From contig JAHLMK010000003.1 in NCBI GenBank assembly GCA_019915135.1, positions 1,302,001 through 1,366,000 of the forward strand: DNA of 64,000 nucleotides. The letters run 5' to 3'. Of this stretch, positions 22,699 to 33,708 are shown piece after piece. The stretch comes from Strobilurus pachycystidiatus. Its lineage: Eukaryota > Basidiomycota > Agaricomycetes > Agaricales > Physalacriaceae. The notes below the pieces were generated by a model. It worked only from the letters and a program-made list of their open reading frames with translations. It ran no database searches and had not been told where the DNA came from. The translations under genes were made by a program, and so were the position numbers. The stretch's first letter is position 1. Every line of letters begins with the position of its first letter.

Positions 22699-23453
22699 TT
22701 AGTAGTAGTTGCTCGGGTCTTGCAATAGATACATAGATATATTCAACATACAGTAAGAGGTTATATTCTACAGCTGAGACTATACAAAGAAATACTTGAT
22801 ACCACAACACAGAAAAGCATATGATAACAACAACACGAAAACAAGCGCGACGACTGCGGGACGGTCTACCAGTTCAGAAGCATGATCTGGGCAGATTCCT
22901 GGAAGATAGTATGTAGTCAGCCAGACGTCGAGCAAGCGGGTTTGGATCTCACGAACCTTTAATCGAGACAGATTATGAACGATGGCCACATTCACAAGGG
23001 TGCAAAGTTTGCGGCGTACATCAGCTTTGCTGATGGTAAACTGGTACGCACCCGAGCAATGGCAGAATCGGGATACCGTGTCCGACTGTATCTGCTGACA
23101 CCGCGAGCACCGCAAATCCTGCTGCGCGAACGAACATTCCAACTGGAACAGCATCTTGATCAACGTAAACTCTATCGATGGACGGTCGTATTCGCCATTG
23201 CAGTCAGCGCATGTCCAGCGCTGCACAACGTCGACGTTCTTCGGCAAGAGCCTGGGGTCTCGGCAGAAGTCAAAGTCGCGTAGCCAAATCACAATGTCGG
23301 CAAGGAACGTTGTGAAGTATGAGAGGCTCGCAAGGATTGCGGAAGATGGCTTCGTTCGCGAACTCTTTGACGCCAATGAGCTCTGACAGACTGCGCTTCG
23401 TCAAGCCAATCTCGACCTGATATTCCTAGCCCAATCCAAAAACGGCGCAGGCC
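22699..23453 (-). repeat. Right arm of the 755-bp inverted duplication (POL2 tail, minus strand)
   Basis: Mirror of 21182-21936. It carries the same POL2 C-terminal zinc-finger codons on the minus strand, the same premature TAG (seen here as CTA at 23426-23428) and the same terminal stop. Homology ends sharply at GGCC on the outside (23450-23453) and at TTAGTAGTAG on the inside (22699). Beyond 23453 the sequence becomes ankyrin-like repeats rather than POL2. Confidence 0.97.
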
Positions 23454-23489
23454 GATTGAGAAATCATTCAACAAATTGTCTTTGTCTTC

Positions 23490-23800
23490 TCTTAGATGCA
23501 GAAGCAGCCATCCCAGAAGATGCTGTTGTGGCTGCAATAAAGTGGAGCTCAATAGATAGTCTACACTTTCCTCTGGCAGCTAGTGCAGTCATCCCAGAAG
23601 CTGCTGTTGTGACTGCATCCAGGAACAGTTCTGGGTATATTTATTTACATCTTCTTTTGAAAGCAGGTGCAGCTATCCCACAAGATGCTGTTGACTGCAT
23701 TAGAGGGAGGTGCAACAAATTGTCTACATTTTCACTTGAATGCAGGAGCAACCATCCCAGAAGCTGCTGTTGTGGAGGCATTGGGAAACAACAGAATGTA
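23490..23800 (+). pseudogene. Ankyrin-like repeat relic, four degenerate 78-bp units
   Basis: Four units beginning near 23501, 23578, 23656 and 23741 share the core CAGCCATCCCAGAAGATGCT (and variants). They translate as repeats of the kind LLLDAEAAIPEDAVVAAI, PLAASAVIPEAAVVTA and LLLKAGAAIPQDAV. A 26-residue period with an LLL..GA..P core resembles ankyrin or related repeats often fused to fungal NACHT proteins. The fourth unit is in another frame and no start or full gene is present. It directly abuts the inverted repeat. Confidence 0.45.
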
Positions 23801-23999
23801 GGTGTGGCAGATAGTGTAAAAATATGCAAATGTGTTTTTCTTACTTTTTCACGCTATGTAACTACTCAAATAAAGAAAAACTTGTGCAAGAAAGGCTGTC
23901 TGGCTCGTACTACTCATCTTCACCAAAGGTGTTGCTCTCTTCCCACCTGCAAAATAGCAATACAATCGTACATAAGTTACCGGAATTCCAAAAGTCCGT

Positions 24000-24720
24000 C
24001 CGATTTCTCCACTTCATCGGCAATGTTATTGCCAAGCGTAGTGGTGCTGGACCTAAGTGTCACCGTCTCCGCGTTCTCTTCGCCTGCTAAAGGTGGTAGA
24101 ACAATGACGTAAGGATCATACAACCCAACCTTGAACACCGCAAGAGGCTTCTCTAAGTACTGCCGGACACGATATTAGCATGTTGAGCGTCGACAGCCGA
24201 AGTGGCGCGTATATTATCGTTGTTGGTCAAAGCAATATTGGAGGCAGTTGATAGTGGTAGCATCAACGAGAGTTTTGACGTGAGGTCCACGGCAGGTCCA
24301 CGGCTTTGACATTTGCGTTGGGGGCCAGAGTGGGCGATTAGATGTTAGCCCTGGCATTGGCCGTTTCGTCAACAGCGCAAGTGATATTGACTTGACCAGC
24401 CTCGGCAACGTCAGCGGCGGTAACTGCAGCTTCAAGACCATGAATCACAACGAGGACGCGTGCAGCGGATAGGATACATGAGGAGTTGGGAACGAAAGAT
24501 TTGGTGGCGCGCATCTGGGCCTTCATAGCTCCCGACAGGGCGCGTTGGCACACTTCGAAATGTTTGGGCGACGGTGGAAAATTGGACAGGGTCTAGTCTG
24601 CTCCGGACCTTTTGCGATGGGCCCTTGCGTGTCTGAGGGAGGTTGGGGATGATAGTAATATATTCGAACCATGAAATGTCGTATTCATGTGTATGAAGCA
24701 TAATTTGAACTTGGATCATA
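24000..24720 (-). pseudogene. Unidentified minus-strand coding relic
   Basis: Several minus-strand stretches read as plausible protein: LVVIHGLEAAVTAADVAEAG and NITCAVDETANARANI (24430-24340), MLPLSTASNIALTNNDNIRA (24250-24200), and YLEKPLAVFKVGLYDPYVIV then LPPLAGEENAETVTLRSST (24160-24040). They lie in different frames with stops or possible introns between them. I do not recognise a family. The composition resembles the gene-like DNA around it, so a decayed or heavily spliced gene is likely. Confidence 0.3.
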
Positions 24721-25587
24721 GCAGGAGGAGGTAGAGACGCGTGTGTTTGCCAGTGTTTCTGAGCACCGTCAAATACGTTTTGCTTTCACCACATCCACCC
24801 AGTTGAAATGGCGACGCATGCGACCTCCCCGACGCCCTCATACCCGCGCTCAGACTCGTCAAAGCGATCAGGTTAACAGCGTTATGGTGTCCGGACGCCG
24901 CCGGACGGCCCTGCTTGTCGGTGTCGCGCTCGAATTTGTCATCGCCATAACCAATGGTATCGGACGCTCCATGAAGCCTCTACTCCCTTCGTTTGTGCCA
25001 ACCAGATTTATACTTTGTGTTCGCACGAACAAAGTAAAATTGAGTCGCGCACACAGCGTTCTCCTTGCCGTGACCATCTCCGGACTCAGGCGACGCGTCT
25101 CCATGTCATTATCCCAGATCTTTCTTCCTGCCTTACCACAGTGATTCAAGCCATGGTCATAATGGAGATGATCCAATCTTGTCTTCTAATCACCACCTCA
25201 TCGCCTCGAGTCTCGACTTGCATCTTGGCTCACCCACTGCAGCACCGAGGACTCATCCGGCCCATCTGAACGGCGACGATAGTATGACCGAACGACAGCA
25301 GCGCGGCCGTGCAATTGAAACGACCCCGGTGATGGATTTGGCACTCACTGGTCCTGCGCAGACGGAACCGGCGTGGGTCTAGGACAGAGCCGCACCGTGG
25401 GCAGCTAGAATTTGCCAGAGGGAGGGCGCAAGTCGTCTGAGGAAGGCGCGCAGAGCACGGACATTTGCAGCGCACTGAGCGCAACGCCTCGGACACGCCA
25501 AGTCTCATAACCGTACTTTGAGGGAGTCGGTTTGAAAGGGTTACTGCGATGTTTAGGGTCAAATATGAAGTTCTCCTTTCTTTGTTC

Positions 25588-25769
25588 AATGGACGGGGTT
25601 TGATCTCGTTTGCCGGACTTCACAACCACTATTATGATTCTCCTCCTCCGCCTGTACGGCTCCCGAGAAGAAAAACTGGAACAGTGGAAGAACTGCTTGG
25701 TACGAATCTTGTCTCCCTTCTCAGCTGCAGCCCTTCTGATCCCCCGCTGACTCTCGTAACAGATTACAT
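25588..25769 (+). pseudogene. Fragment duplicated from the FAD oxidoreductase gene (matches 30626-30804)
   Basis: Aligned by eye, this 182-base stretch follows 30626-30804 closely. It shares CAATGGACGG at the start, ACTTCACAACCAC, GTACGGCTCCCGAGAA, TCTCCCTTCT and CTCTCGTAACAGATTACAT at the end. It includes the exon end, the 45-base intron and its acceptor. Several small indels break the frame. Homology is lost on both sides, so it is a short degenerate duplicate. Confidence 0.8.
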
Positions 25770-25815
25770 TGTAATTCCACGATGTTCGCGCAACAAATTG
25801 AACAATCGCCAGTCG

Positions 25816-25861
25816 CTTTGGCACCGACATGGATCACGCTCTGGCACCGAGATGGATCACG
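25816..25861. repeat. Short tandem repeat
   Basis: Two adjacent copies of TGGCACCGACATGGATCACG, one reading GAGATGG instead of GACATGG, about 100 bases upstream of the S41-like gene start. Confidence 0.7.
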
Positions 25862-25882
25862 GAATTATCCCACATGGCCCGC

Positions 25883-25890
25883 TATTTAAA
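25883..25890 (+). promoter_or_regulatory. TATA-like box of the S41-like gene
   Basis: TATTTAAA about 85 bases upstream of the proposed ATG at 25971. Position and sequence fit a fungal core promoter; this is an inference only. Confidence 0.45.
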
Positions 25891-25970
25891 TCTATCTCGA
25901 GAAGCATGCTCTTCCCAAGGGCTTTTTACTTAAAGGGCGACGATTCTCTCAGCGCATCCGGGAGACGATC

Positions 25971-28680
25971 ATGCGTGCTCTCATTTCTGCCCTCGTACTC
26001 AGTGCTGCCGCCCTCGAAGTTCTTGCAGCCAGCGATCCCTGCGCGACGATTAGTGGAAAAACATGGGTCCTTCCTGCCCAAGTTCGCGCCTGTTACTCTT
26101 CGTTCCCGGTCAACGAGACGGAGAAAGCCAATGTGCGTATTCTGCACACCATGCCGAGCGCGTCTACATAACAGCTCTGCAGATTGTCGAAGTCGTCAAC
26201 AAGACATTGGCCTTCCACACGTCCGTCAATTATGAACTCAAGGCTCCTCCCCCCTATCAGACCGTACACGAAGACCTGCTAGGTGACCTTGCGAGAATCA
26301 GCACCCAGCACTACGCTTCCGACTACGATCTCCACATTGATGTCTCGCGAACATTGAAGAGACTTGACGACGGTCATTGTGTCTGGATAAATTATTGCTA
26401 CGACTGTGAGTCAGCCTAAAGCCGTAGCCATGCTCGTATCTAGACCTCAGGCTCTCTAGCTGCCTTCATCAACTACCTTCCGATTCCTTTGGTTCTCATC
26501 AATGGCACGGAAGTCCACATAGCCTTGGAGGCCTACGGCAAGTATCGCGTCATATGTCCAGCGCTCAAGACCTCATCATTGCGTATGTAGACGTTGCATC
26601 AGTCGAATTCTCTGATCAGCTGCCTGTTTGGGAGACGGTCGTCTCAGCCCAGATCAAGGGAGGCTTGAAAGCAGTACGTTTGCAGGTTTCCTCCGGCAAT
26701 TATTCAATGTATGATTGACGCTGCTTTGAAGTTGAACGGGGCCAAAGTCTTGGCTATCAATGGCGCGGATCCCTTCCAGGCTGTGGACGCCAATGCCGCT
26801 ATCGCTGGGAGCTATCAGGCCGTTGGGACGCGTCAGATTGGGTTTTTCTCCAGCTACCAGCGCTCGACATCCACTTGGAATTATCTCTTGGGCAACTTCG
26901 CACAGCAATCGCTCCCGCTCAGCGATGTCGTCCAGCTTTCGATCCAGACGGTCGGTAGCAAGAAGATACAATCAGTCATTGCGAGTACCACATAATCTTA
27001 TCCAGCCTTTGGACATCGTATTGACGTGGCCATCTGTTACTGTAGATACCCTACTTCTCGCGCATTGGTTCAGCGACGGTGCCTTTCACCTCCGGAGCGA
27101 CATACCGGTCCGGCAATTGTCTTGCTGTTGACGGAACGAATGGTATCAATTACTATACCGGCGCTGACTCGTTAGTACCCTTGGCGAAGGCGCAACAGGC
27201 TCCTGCTGCCGGTGCCAGTGCCGAACAAAGACAACATCTCGTTAACGTACTGCTTGACACCACCCCTCTTACGGATGTGGTACTTCCCCCCTCGCGCGTC
27301 CCTCCCCAACAACCTGTGGATGGCTTTGGAGTGGGAGAGTTCTACTTGCTGGATGATGGTGTCACGGGTGTGCTTGCGCTGGGCAGTTTCTCTGGCGCGA
27401 ACTATGATGACTTCTTCTCGGGGCTGTCTAATGGCCTCACGTCGTTGAAATCGAGTGGTGCGCAACAGTTGATCGTTGATGTGGTTCGTATGCTTTTTGC
27501 TGCTCTGTCAATTAAAACTCATGGCCTTTGTGCTGACAGACCAACAATGGCGGCGGGTATATCTGTGTTGCTCATGTAGGTCTTTCCTTGCACATTAGAG
27601 GCTTACTGCTGATCATCCCCGACGCCAACAGTTCCTTCACCGTCTCATCGTCGGGCCCAAATCGACGACTGTCCCTCAGGCCGGGCTGAACACCACCGCC
27701 CGCGATCCCGTACTCGCTCGCCACATCGTGCAGAACATCGTAGACGACCACGACAACGTCGACCCCAGCGACATCATGCTGTACAACCCTCTGAACTGGT
27801 GGGACGCCGCAACTAATTCGGAGTTCGCTGTCAACGACAACTGGTTGGAGCCACCTGTGGACAAGGTCATCAATGGGCGGCAGGATGCTTTCAGTCAGAC
27901 GTTCGTCAGGTTTAAGCTCTTTGTTTTGAGGCATTGCCTGACCACAGCTTAGCTTGGGTACTGATTGTGATCCCACGTTCAACTTCCCGACGCTTCCGCC
28001 TAACGTGGCGTTATTCGATGGCTCCAAGGTTGCCATCGTATCGAACGGAAGGTTTGTATCGACGTCGTTGCCCGGAAGATTTCCCTTGCTAAATATTCTA
28101 CCCAGATGTGCCAGCTCCTGCTCCTTGTTCAGCGTAAGAACCTTTTTCTCAAAACCGGAACTAAAGCGTTAAGCAGTCCGCAGGTCACGATGGCAAAAGA
28201 GGAGGGCTCCAAGACTATCGTCGTCGGTGGAAAGAGTGATGTGGCACAGAAGTATTGTGGCACTGTCGGCGGACAGAGTACGGACTTTTCGACGATCCAG
28301 AGTGAGATAAAGGTTTGTGCAGCGTTCATTGAAATTTCGGTGCTGTCTAACGAAAGCTCGTAGACGGCTGGTCTGATAGACGACGAAGCTGCGCCGCCGG
28401 ATCTGATCATCAATGGCCTACAGGGTATCACCTGGCGTTTGGGATATGGGATTGACGATCCTTCTCAGCCGGAAGGTGAGTTGAATCGGGCCTTGACTCT
28501 ATGTATCTGATCCCTGAGTCTTTGTAGAATGGCAAGACCGGCCTGCCGATATCAACTTGCCGCTGACGCTAGATCTGTGAGTGTTCCGACTATCTATGTT
28601 AAGACCATCCTGACCATTTATTGCGCAGTGCTAACAACCCGGCGGCGATCTGGGATACGGTGGCGAAGCTGGTGTTTTGA
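25971..28680 (+). CDS. Secreted peptidase S41-like (CPAF-type) protein
   Basis: Likely an extracellular serine peptidase of the S41/ClpP-crotonase fold; substrate unknown. It starts with a clear signal peptide (MRALISALVLSAAALEVLA), then ATISGKTWVLPAQVRACYSS. The N-terminal domain (YASDYDLHIDVSRTLKRLDD then GHCVWINYCYDS) is followed by LAINGADPFQAVDANAAI and NFAQQSLPLSDVVQLS. The S41 core reads EFYLLDDGVTGVLALGSFSG, QLIVDVTNNGGGYICVAHFL, then SNGRCASSCSLFS, whose Ser is the probable nucleophile (codons spliced across 28050-28130). After that come EEGSKTIVVGGKSDVAQKYC, INGLQGITWRLGYG and IWDTVAKLVF stop at 28678. About eleven short introns. The splice near 26975-27045 is unclear (weak donor). 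No stop interrupts the other exons, so I treat it as an intact gene. Confidence 0.8.
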
Positions 28681-29387
28681 TGATGTGTTGTTACCTCCAT
28701 GGGACTAGCACGGACTTGTTGTAGCATCCACAAGACACGGACATTCACAACAGGGAATATAATAACTTGCGTGAGCTATTTGTTCGGCTAATATGCTGTA
28801 GTCGTTTTGGGGAACTTCGCTCGGCCAGATAAGGCTTGGGAGCAAGCCAAGATCAAGAAGATGGCGCCTCCGTTAGATCAAAGTCTTCACTGTTTGTCTT
28901 GTTTGTACTCTCGCTGCAGTGCTATGGGTGTCGGAAACGGGGTGTGGAATGTGTAGAGAGTTCAAGATTCTTGGTGTGATATTTGTTAGGGAGCCTGACA
29001 GGGATGGTGTGTCGGAGTTTCCGCTGCAAGCAACTCGCCAGTAGTCAAACTCTGTAAAACGGCCAAGGGCATACGTCTGGGTGGCGCATAATTCACATGC
29101 ATCTCCACTCGCTTCAATTCCCACAGCTTAGGCGGCTCTGCAGTAACCGCTCGGCGCGCACCTTGACATACTTATGTAGTACCAATCAAACGACCACATA
29201 TTTACAAGGAAGTTGACGACGTGTAGGACCGAATGTACACACCGCTTGATATTCGATGCTTGAACGTGCTCCCTTCGTCTACAGCCAAGACGCGTCAGGC
29301 ACCCATTTTCTGTTCAATCTGCTTGTCCAGTGCTTGTCCAAGTCAAAATCGGACGTGTGTTATCGTAAAGGCCGACCGGTATACCGG
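28681..29387. other. Intergenic, no gene seen
   Basis: About 700 bases between the S41-like gene and the MITE. No domain, no strong repeat and no promoter that I can assign. Confidence 0.5.
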
Positions 29388-29781
29388 CGAAAGTCAGGAC
29401 CCCCGAATACAGCCTGGAGGTCTGAGGAAAGTGCGGACCAAAATTTGTAAATTTGACCGTAGGTCTGGTGCGTTTGCGGACCAAAATTTTCGATTCTCGA
29501 CGTGAAGTTTGAGCCTGGGTGCGGACCAAAATGGCTCGAGCCAGGTCGGTGGTCCTAAATTTGGTCAAAAGCGTCGAGTTTGGAAGAAAAATTGACCCCA
29601 GTCCGGTCTGTGGCGCAAAAAATTGCCATTTATGGTAATGTATCTGGTGCTGGGTGCGGACCAAAATTGAGGAGGTGGTGGTCTGAGGCCCGGTGCGGAC
29701 CAAAATTTTCCATGGCGTGCGGACCAAAATTGGATCGCCAGGATCAGACCTCCGGGCTGTATTCGGGGGTCCTCGAAAGTC
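29388..29781. mobile_element. 378-bp MITE with 8-bp target-site duplication (hAT-like)
   Basis: The element spans 29396-29773. It starts AGGACCCCCGAATACAGCC and ends with the exact complement GGCTGTATTCGGGGGTCCT; the terminal inverted repeats continue to about 30 bases with one mismatch. Both sides carry the direct repeat CGAAAGTC (29388-29395 and 29774-29781). An 8-bp duplication fits hAT or a similar class II superfamily. No transposase is encoded. Inside are six same-strand copies of GCGGACCAAAAT (near 29433, 29476, 29521, 29656, 29695 and 29719). Confidence 0.9.
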
Positions 29782-29886
29782 CCAGCCTGAGCCTGCCGTG
29801 ATCGACAATCTCACCATGACACCCTCGTCATTAGTTAAAAGCCCATGTGCTCGATCGCGCGAATTCCCGTCTCGCCATCCTCATTC

Positions 29887-31648
29887 ATGCCTAGAAATGT
29901 CAAGGTCGCGGTCATAGGCAGCGGCCTTGCTGGGCTCACTGCCGCCTACCTGCTAACCACTGCTCGGGACGACGACAATGTCGAGTTCGAGGTGCATTTG
30001 TTCGAAAAAGTGGGGAAATCTAATACGTCGACTTTGTGGGGTTCCATCTGAGGGGACACTCTGATTCCGCATCACTAGACGTCGTCGTTGGGCATGGACT
30101 CCTCATCAATATCGTTACCCATACCAGGCAAGGAACAGACATGGAGGGTGGACGTCCCAATGCGCTCTTTCCAAGGCGGTGAGTCGTGTCATCTCCTCAA
30201 AATATTTCTCTCACGCGTGACCCTATACTTCGAAAGGATATTACAAACAACTCATCGCGCTCTACAAGAAGCTTGGAGTAGCATTCATGGAACGAGACTT
30301 TTCGTACTCGTTTTCCTTGTTGACCGGATCGCAACCTTCGCGGTCAATCACAACGGAAATGATCTATAATGGATCTTCTGGCCTGAGGGGCGTCAGTATG
30401 CCCACCAAACTTCGCGATTCCTACCTTCGTGATGCCGCGGGTCTGTCCGGCAAGGCTGTTGCCAGGGCATGGACGATTGGACTCTTCGTGGTCTGGACGA
30501 TACAGATTCTGATATGCTACCTTCGACTTGTGTGGCTGTCCCTCCCTTTCACCCGACCTCAAGGCGTCGAGTCTATGTCTTACGCGACATGGACCAAACA
30601 CACGAGACCCAGGAATATTTTAGCCCAATGGACGGGATTTGATCTCGCTTGGGCGGACTTCACAACCACCATTTTGATTCCTCTTTTCTCCGCCGTCTGT
30701 ACGGCTCCCGAGAAAGAAATCCTGGAACACCCTGTGGAGGAAATGCTTGGTATGACGTTTATCTCCCTTCTGATTTCCGGCATAACTCTCGTAACAGATT
30801 ACATCTGGTTGACTTTGGGTACCCATCATTACGTGGTCAAGGACGGGGTACGGGATGTTGTCTCCAGACTAGTGGGCAACGTCAAGCACATCCACCTCTC
30901 CTCACTTATCTCGTCCATCGAGGCTGATGCTGAGACTGATACCGTCACCGTCCATTCATCGGCAGGCGTTTATTCGGGCTTCCACCACGTCGTGTTCGCG
31001 ACCCAGGCCAACCGCTGCGTGCCACTCCTCAGCACCTACGCGGATTCTATACCTGCGAATCTGCCCACACGCCTGCAGGCGCTTAATGAACAGATAGAGC
31101 ACCTCAAGGCCTTCACGTACAGTTCGACAATCGTCATCAACCACACTGACGAGACCCTCCTACCCGACGATACCCGCGACCACCGAGAGCTGAACCTCAT
31201 CTATACCACCGAAGCCATAGTTCCTCGAGCGGGAACAGACTCACCCCGAAGCCTCCCCTCCTCGTACACGATGACGACCCAAATATTACCACGGCCGGTA
31301 TCCTTCCCTCCTCATCTACCATCGGTCTTCCAGACAACAAACCCGATAATAGCACCCAAAGAAGGGCGTATTTTAAGCGTCGCGTCTTTGGAGCGTGCAG
31401 TGCTCAGTCTGCCGTCCAAAGAGGCTCTCAAGGGCTTTTATCAGCAAGATTCCTCCGCATGGGGCCGGAAGCGAGACAGGCTTGGGCCATTACAGGGCGC
31501 GGGAGGTGGGCCGGGGATATGGATATGTGGCTCCTACGCGTATTCGGGCATCCCGCTGTTGGAAGGATGTGTGGTGAGCGCGAGGTTGGTGGTGGAGCAG
31601 GGAATATGTCAAAGGGAAGGTATTCGGGTAACAAAGGCGCCTTGGTGA
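29887..31648 (+). CDS. FAD/NAD(P)-binding oxidoreductase, amine-oxidase-like
   Basis: Probably a flavin-dependent oxidoreductase; substrate unknown. The start codon at 29887 opens MPRNVKVAVIGSGLAGLTAA, a Rossmann GxGxxG dinucleotide-binding motif, ending exon 1 at VHLFEK. After an intron come SSLGMDSSSISLPIPG and WRVDVPMRSFQGGYYKQL. A central segment has a hydrophobic helix (AWTIGLFVVWTIQILICYLR), then TGFDLAWADFTTTILIP and TAPEKEILEHPVEEML. A 45-base intron that is readable in frame precedes DYIWLTLGTHHYVVKDG. The C-terminus has HHVVFATQANRCVPLL and the second flavin-site block GPGIWICGSYAYSGIPLLEG. Length after splicing is about 540 residues. A damaged copy of part of it lies at 25588-25769. 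Confidence 0.82.
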
Positions 31649-31837
31649 AGGGTGAGGAGATGTATAGTAGGTCTCAGACGTTAGATCTCTAAGTATCTGC
31701 AAGAGAACACATATGAACTCATAAACAGGCGTTCGGAAACTTCAGTCCAACTCAAGAATGATTCACAATGGCGCAACGAACCAAACAACATTCTGCAGCC
31801 CAACTATCGATAGATCACTCATGACTTAACATAGAGA

Positions 31838-33579
31838 TCAAGTCTCCACTCGCCTACGCTTATCCCGACGAGGGGACCGCGACCGCGACCGCCGCCGACC
31901 ATCATCAAGGCCGGGTGAGCGTGAGCGCGACCGTCGCCGTACACCCCCTCGCCGGTCATCGTAGCCACCTCGCCGGTCATCGCGCCTGTCGTTATAACTG
32001 CTCCGCCTGTCATCGCGACCATTCCGCCTGTCGTCAGAGCCCTCTCGCTTATCGTCACGATCCTTCCAACCGCCACTGTCGGCACTGCGCTCATCGTCAC
32101 GCCATGAACGGTTGGTATCTCTCGGCGGCCCACCCCACTGCCGCGACCCTCCTGGTGCCACATTGTTCGCGCCAGAACCAGCCCCACGTCCTGGTAATAT
32201 TGGACCAGTGTTTTGTGGACAATCTGCACAATGATGGCCTTTAGCGAGATCTGACAGTACAAACGAATGTACGAACCTTTCTTGAGATGTGGTCCACCAC
32301 ACAGAAAACACCCACCGCCGTCCAAAGACATGCCGCCCGACTTTACAGGCGCTGACCCGCCAAATCCACCGGTAGTGACAGTCGTATCCTGGTCCAGCAG
32401 ATGTGTATATTTCGTACGACTCCTCTTTCCGAAATTCTTGACCTGCATGACCTTGGGAAGAAGAGAGACGTCCATCGTAGATTCCGTCGATTCCGTAAAG
32501 TCGTGCCGTTTGAGAATGTCCGCGTCCTGGTGGAACGCGCCCTTGTGCCAGTACTTCTGCAAGAACTTTTGCTGGCCCTTGGGTTTCTCGTCGCGTAGCT
32601 TCTGCGCGTGTTCGAGGTCCTCCTTCATACGCTGCGCTTCGGGTAAGGCTCTCCTGCGCTCGACCTCTTCCCTCTCTTGTTCTCGTCGTATTTCTTCCTC
32701 TTTCTCCTTCTTTATCCGCGCGAGCTCACGCAGGCGCCATGCCTCGAATTCAGCTTCTGGATCGATGCCGTCGGTGTCGTCTACATCCGGCACTTCCTCC
32801 TCCTTTTCCTCTGTGAATGTTGAGATAGTGTCAACCAATAAAGAGAATAATAGACGCACTTTCTGCGAGTTCGCGCCGTATACTCTCCGCGACAAGATCG
32901 TGGCTTTGCTTCCTGCGCTCCTCTGCCTCTTCTTCCCTCTTCCGAATGGCCTCTTCAGTGTCCTCCGCTTCAGCCTCTTTCTCTGCAATAGTGACACGAC
33001 TACGTCTAAACTTGAAAGTGTGAGCGACTCGACGGCGCGGTAAATGAAATGCGTACTTTGGCACAAATACGGGTCGGAATTGGGGCTTTTGAGCTTCTTC
33101 CTCCTCTGAGGATGTCTCTTCTTCGCTCGACTGTTTAGAAATGAGACGATTGCAAGATGGAACTGGAAGGACATACCTCTTCACCGCCGACCGCATCCTC
33201 GTCATCGTCTTCCTCTGATTCCTCTTCTGACTCTGGGCTATATATCAGCATAAGAACGGAAGCGTGCAGCGCATTACGCACCATCCAGTCGTTTCGCGGC
33301 CTCCCTCATGACTTGGGTTTCTCGCGAAATGTCCATGTCCTTCAACGCAAAATTCATCGCCTTCGCAGTAGGCTTCGAGGCCGGAAGGTCCTCATCATCG
33401 TCTTCATTGACAATGTCTTGGTCGCCGCCAATGAGGACATCGCCTTCCTGCTCGACCTCGGGTTCCTCTTCGGCGTCCGAGTCAGAGTCGACCTCTGCGA
33501 CGCCCTTAGGCGCCTTTCCCTTCCAGTAGCGGGCGGCGGGACGCGCCAGGCGGGGGGCGGCCTTTCGAGGAGCCGACAT
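31838..33579 (-). CDS. MFAP1 homologue, spliceosome-associated protein with RS-rich tail
   Basis: MFAP1 is a component of the spliceosomal B complex and acts with Prp38 in pre-mRNA splicing in the nucleus. Start [20 protein letters not shown] at 33579. It is acidic ([17 protein letters not shown]), then FRPVFVPK, a long charged helix ([20 protein letters not shown]), and the diagnostic MFAP1 block at about 32570-32400: [20 protein letters not shown] then [20 protein letters not shown] and [10 protein letters not shown]. After an intron the tail has a zinc-knuckle-like [15 protein letters not shown] and Arg/Asp/Ser repeats ending [17 protein letters not shown]. The RS tail and knuckle are additions relative to the animal protein. 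It is divergently transcribed from the DUF1992 gene about 130 bases away. Confidence 0.88.
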
Positions 33580-33708
33580 TGAGTGGTGTTGAGGGTGACT
33601 GGGAGAGAAAGCGCCTTGCCAAATCTGGACAGGGCGCACTGATCAAAGTGCCGGACGTTTGCCGTGATAGACTCTCTTCATCTTACCATCATTGTGAAGT
33701 CATACTGT
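33580..33708. promoter_or_regulatory. Compact bidirectional promoter region
   Basis: Only 129 bases separate the start codons of MFAP1 (minus) and the DUF1992 protein (plus), so the two genes must share promoter DNA. No TATA box is obvious. Confidence 0.5.

Noticed and set aside
22975..23283. Identical 102-residue frames on opposite strands (21352-21660 and 22975-23283)
   Set aside because: They are antisense shadows of the POL2 zinc-finger codons created by the inverted duplication, not a gene pair.
23490..23800. CRISPR-like array
   Set aside because: The repeats are degenerate, 77-85 bases apart, encode a protein pattern and lie in a eukaryotic genome.
32267..33043. Long plus-strand frame of 258 residues across the MFAP1 gene
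   Set aside because: It is the complement of the charged MFAP1 helix (Ser/Phe/Arg-rich low complexity) and has no domain of its own; the minus-strand reading is clearly the gene.
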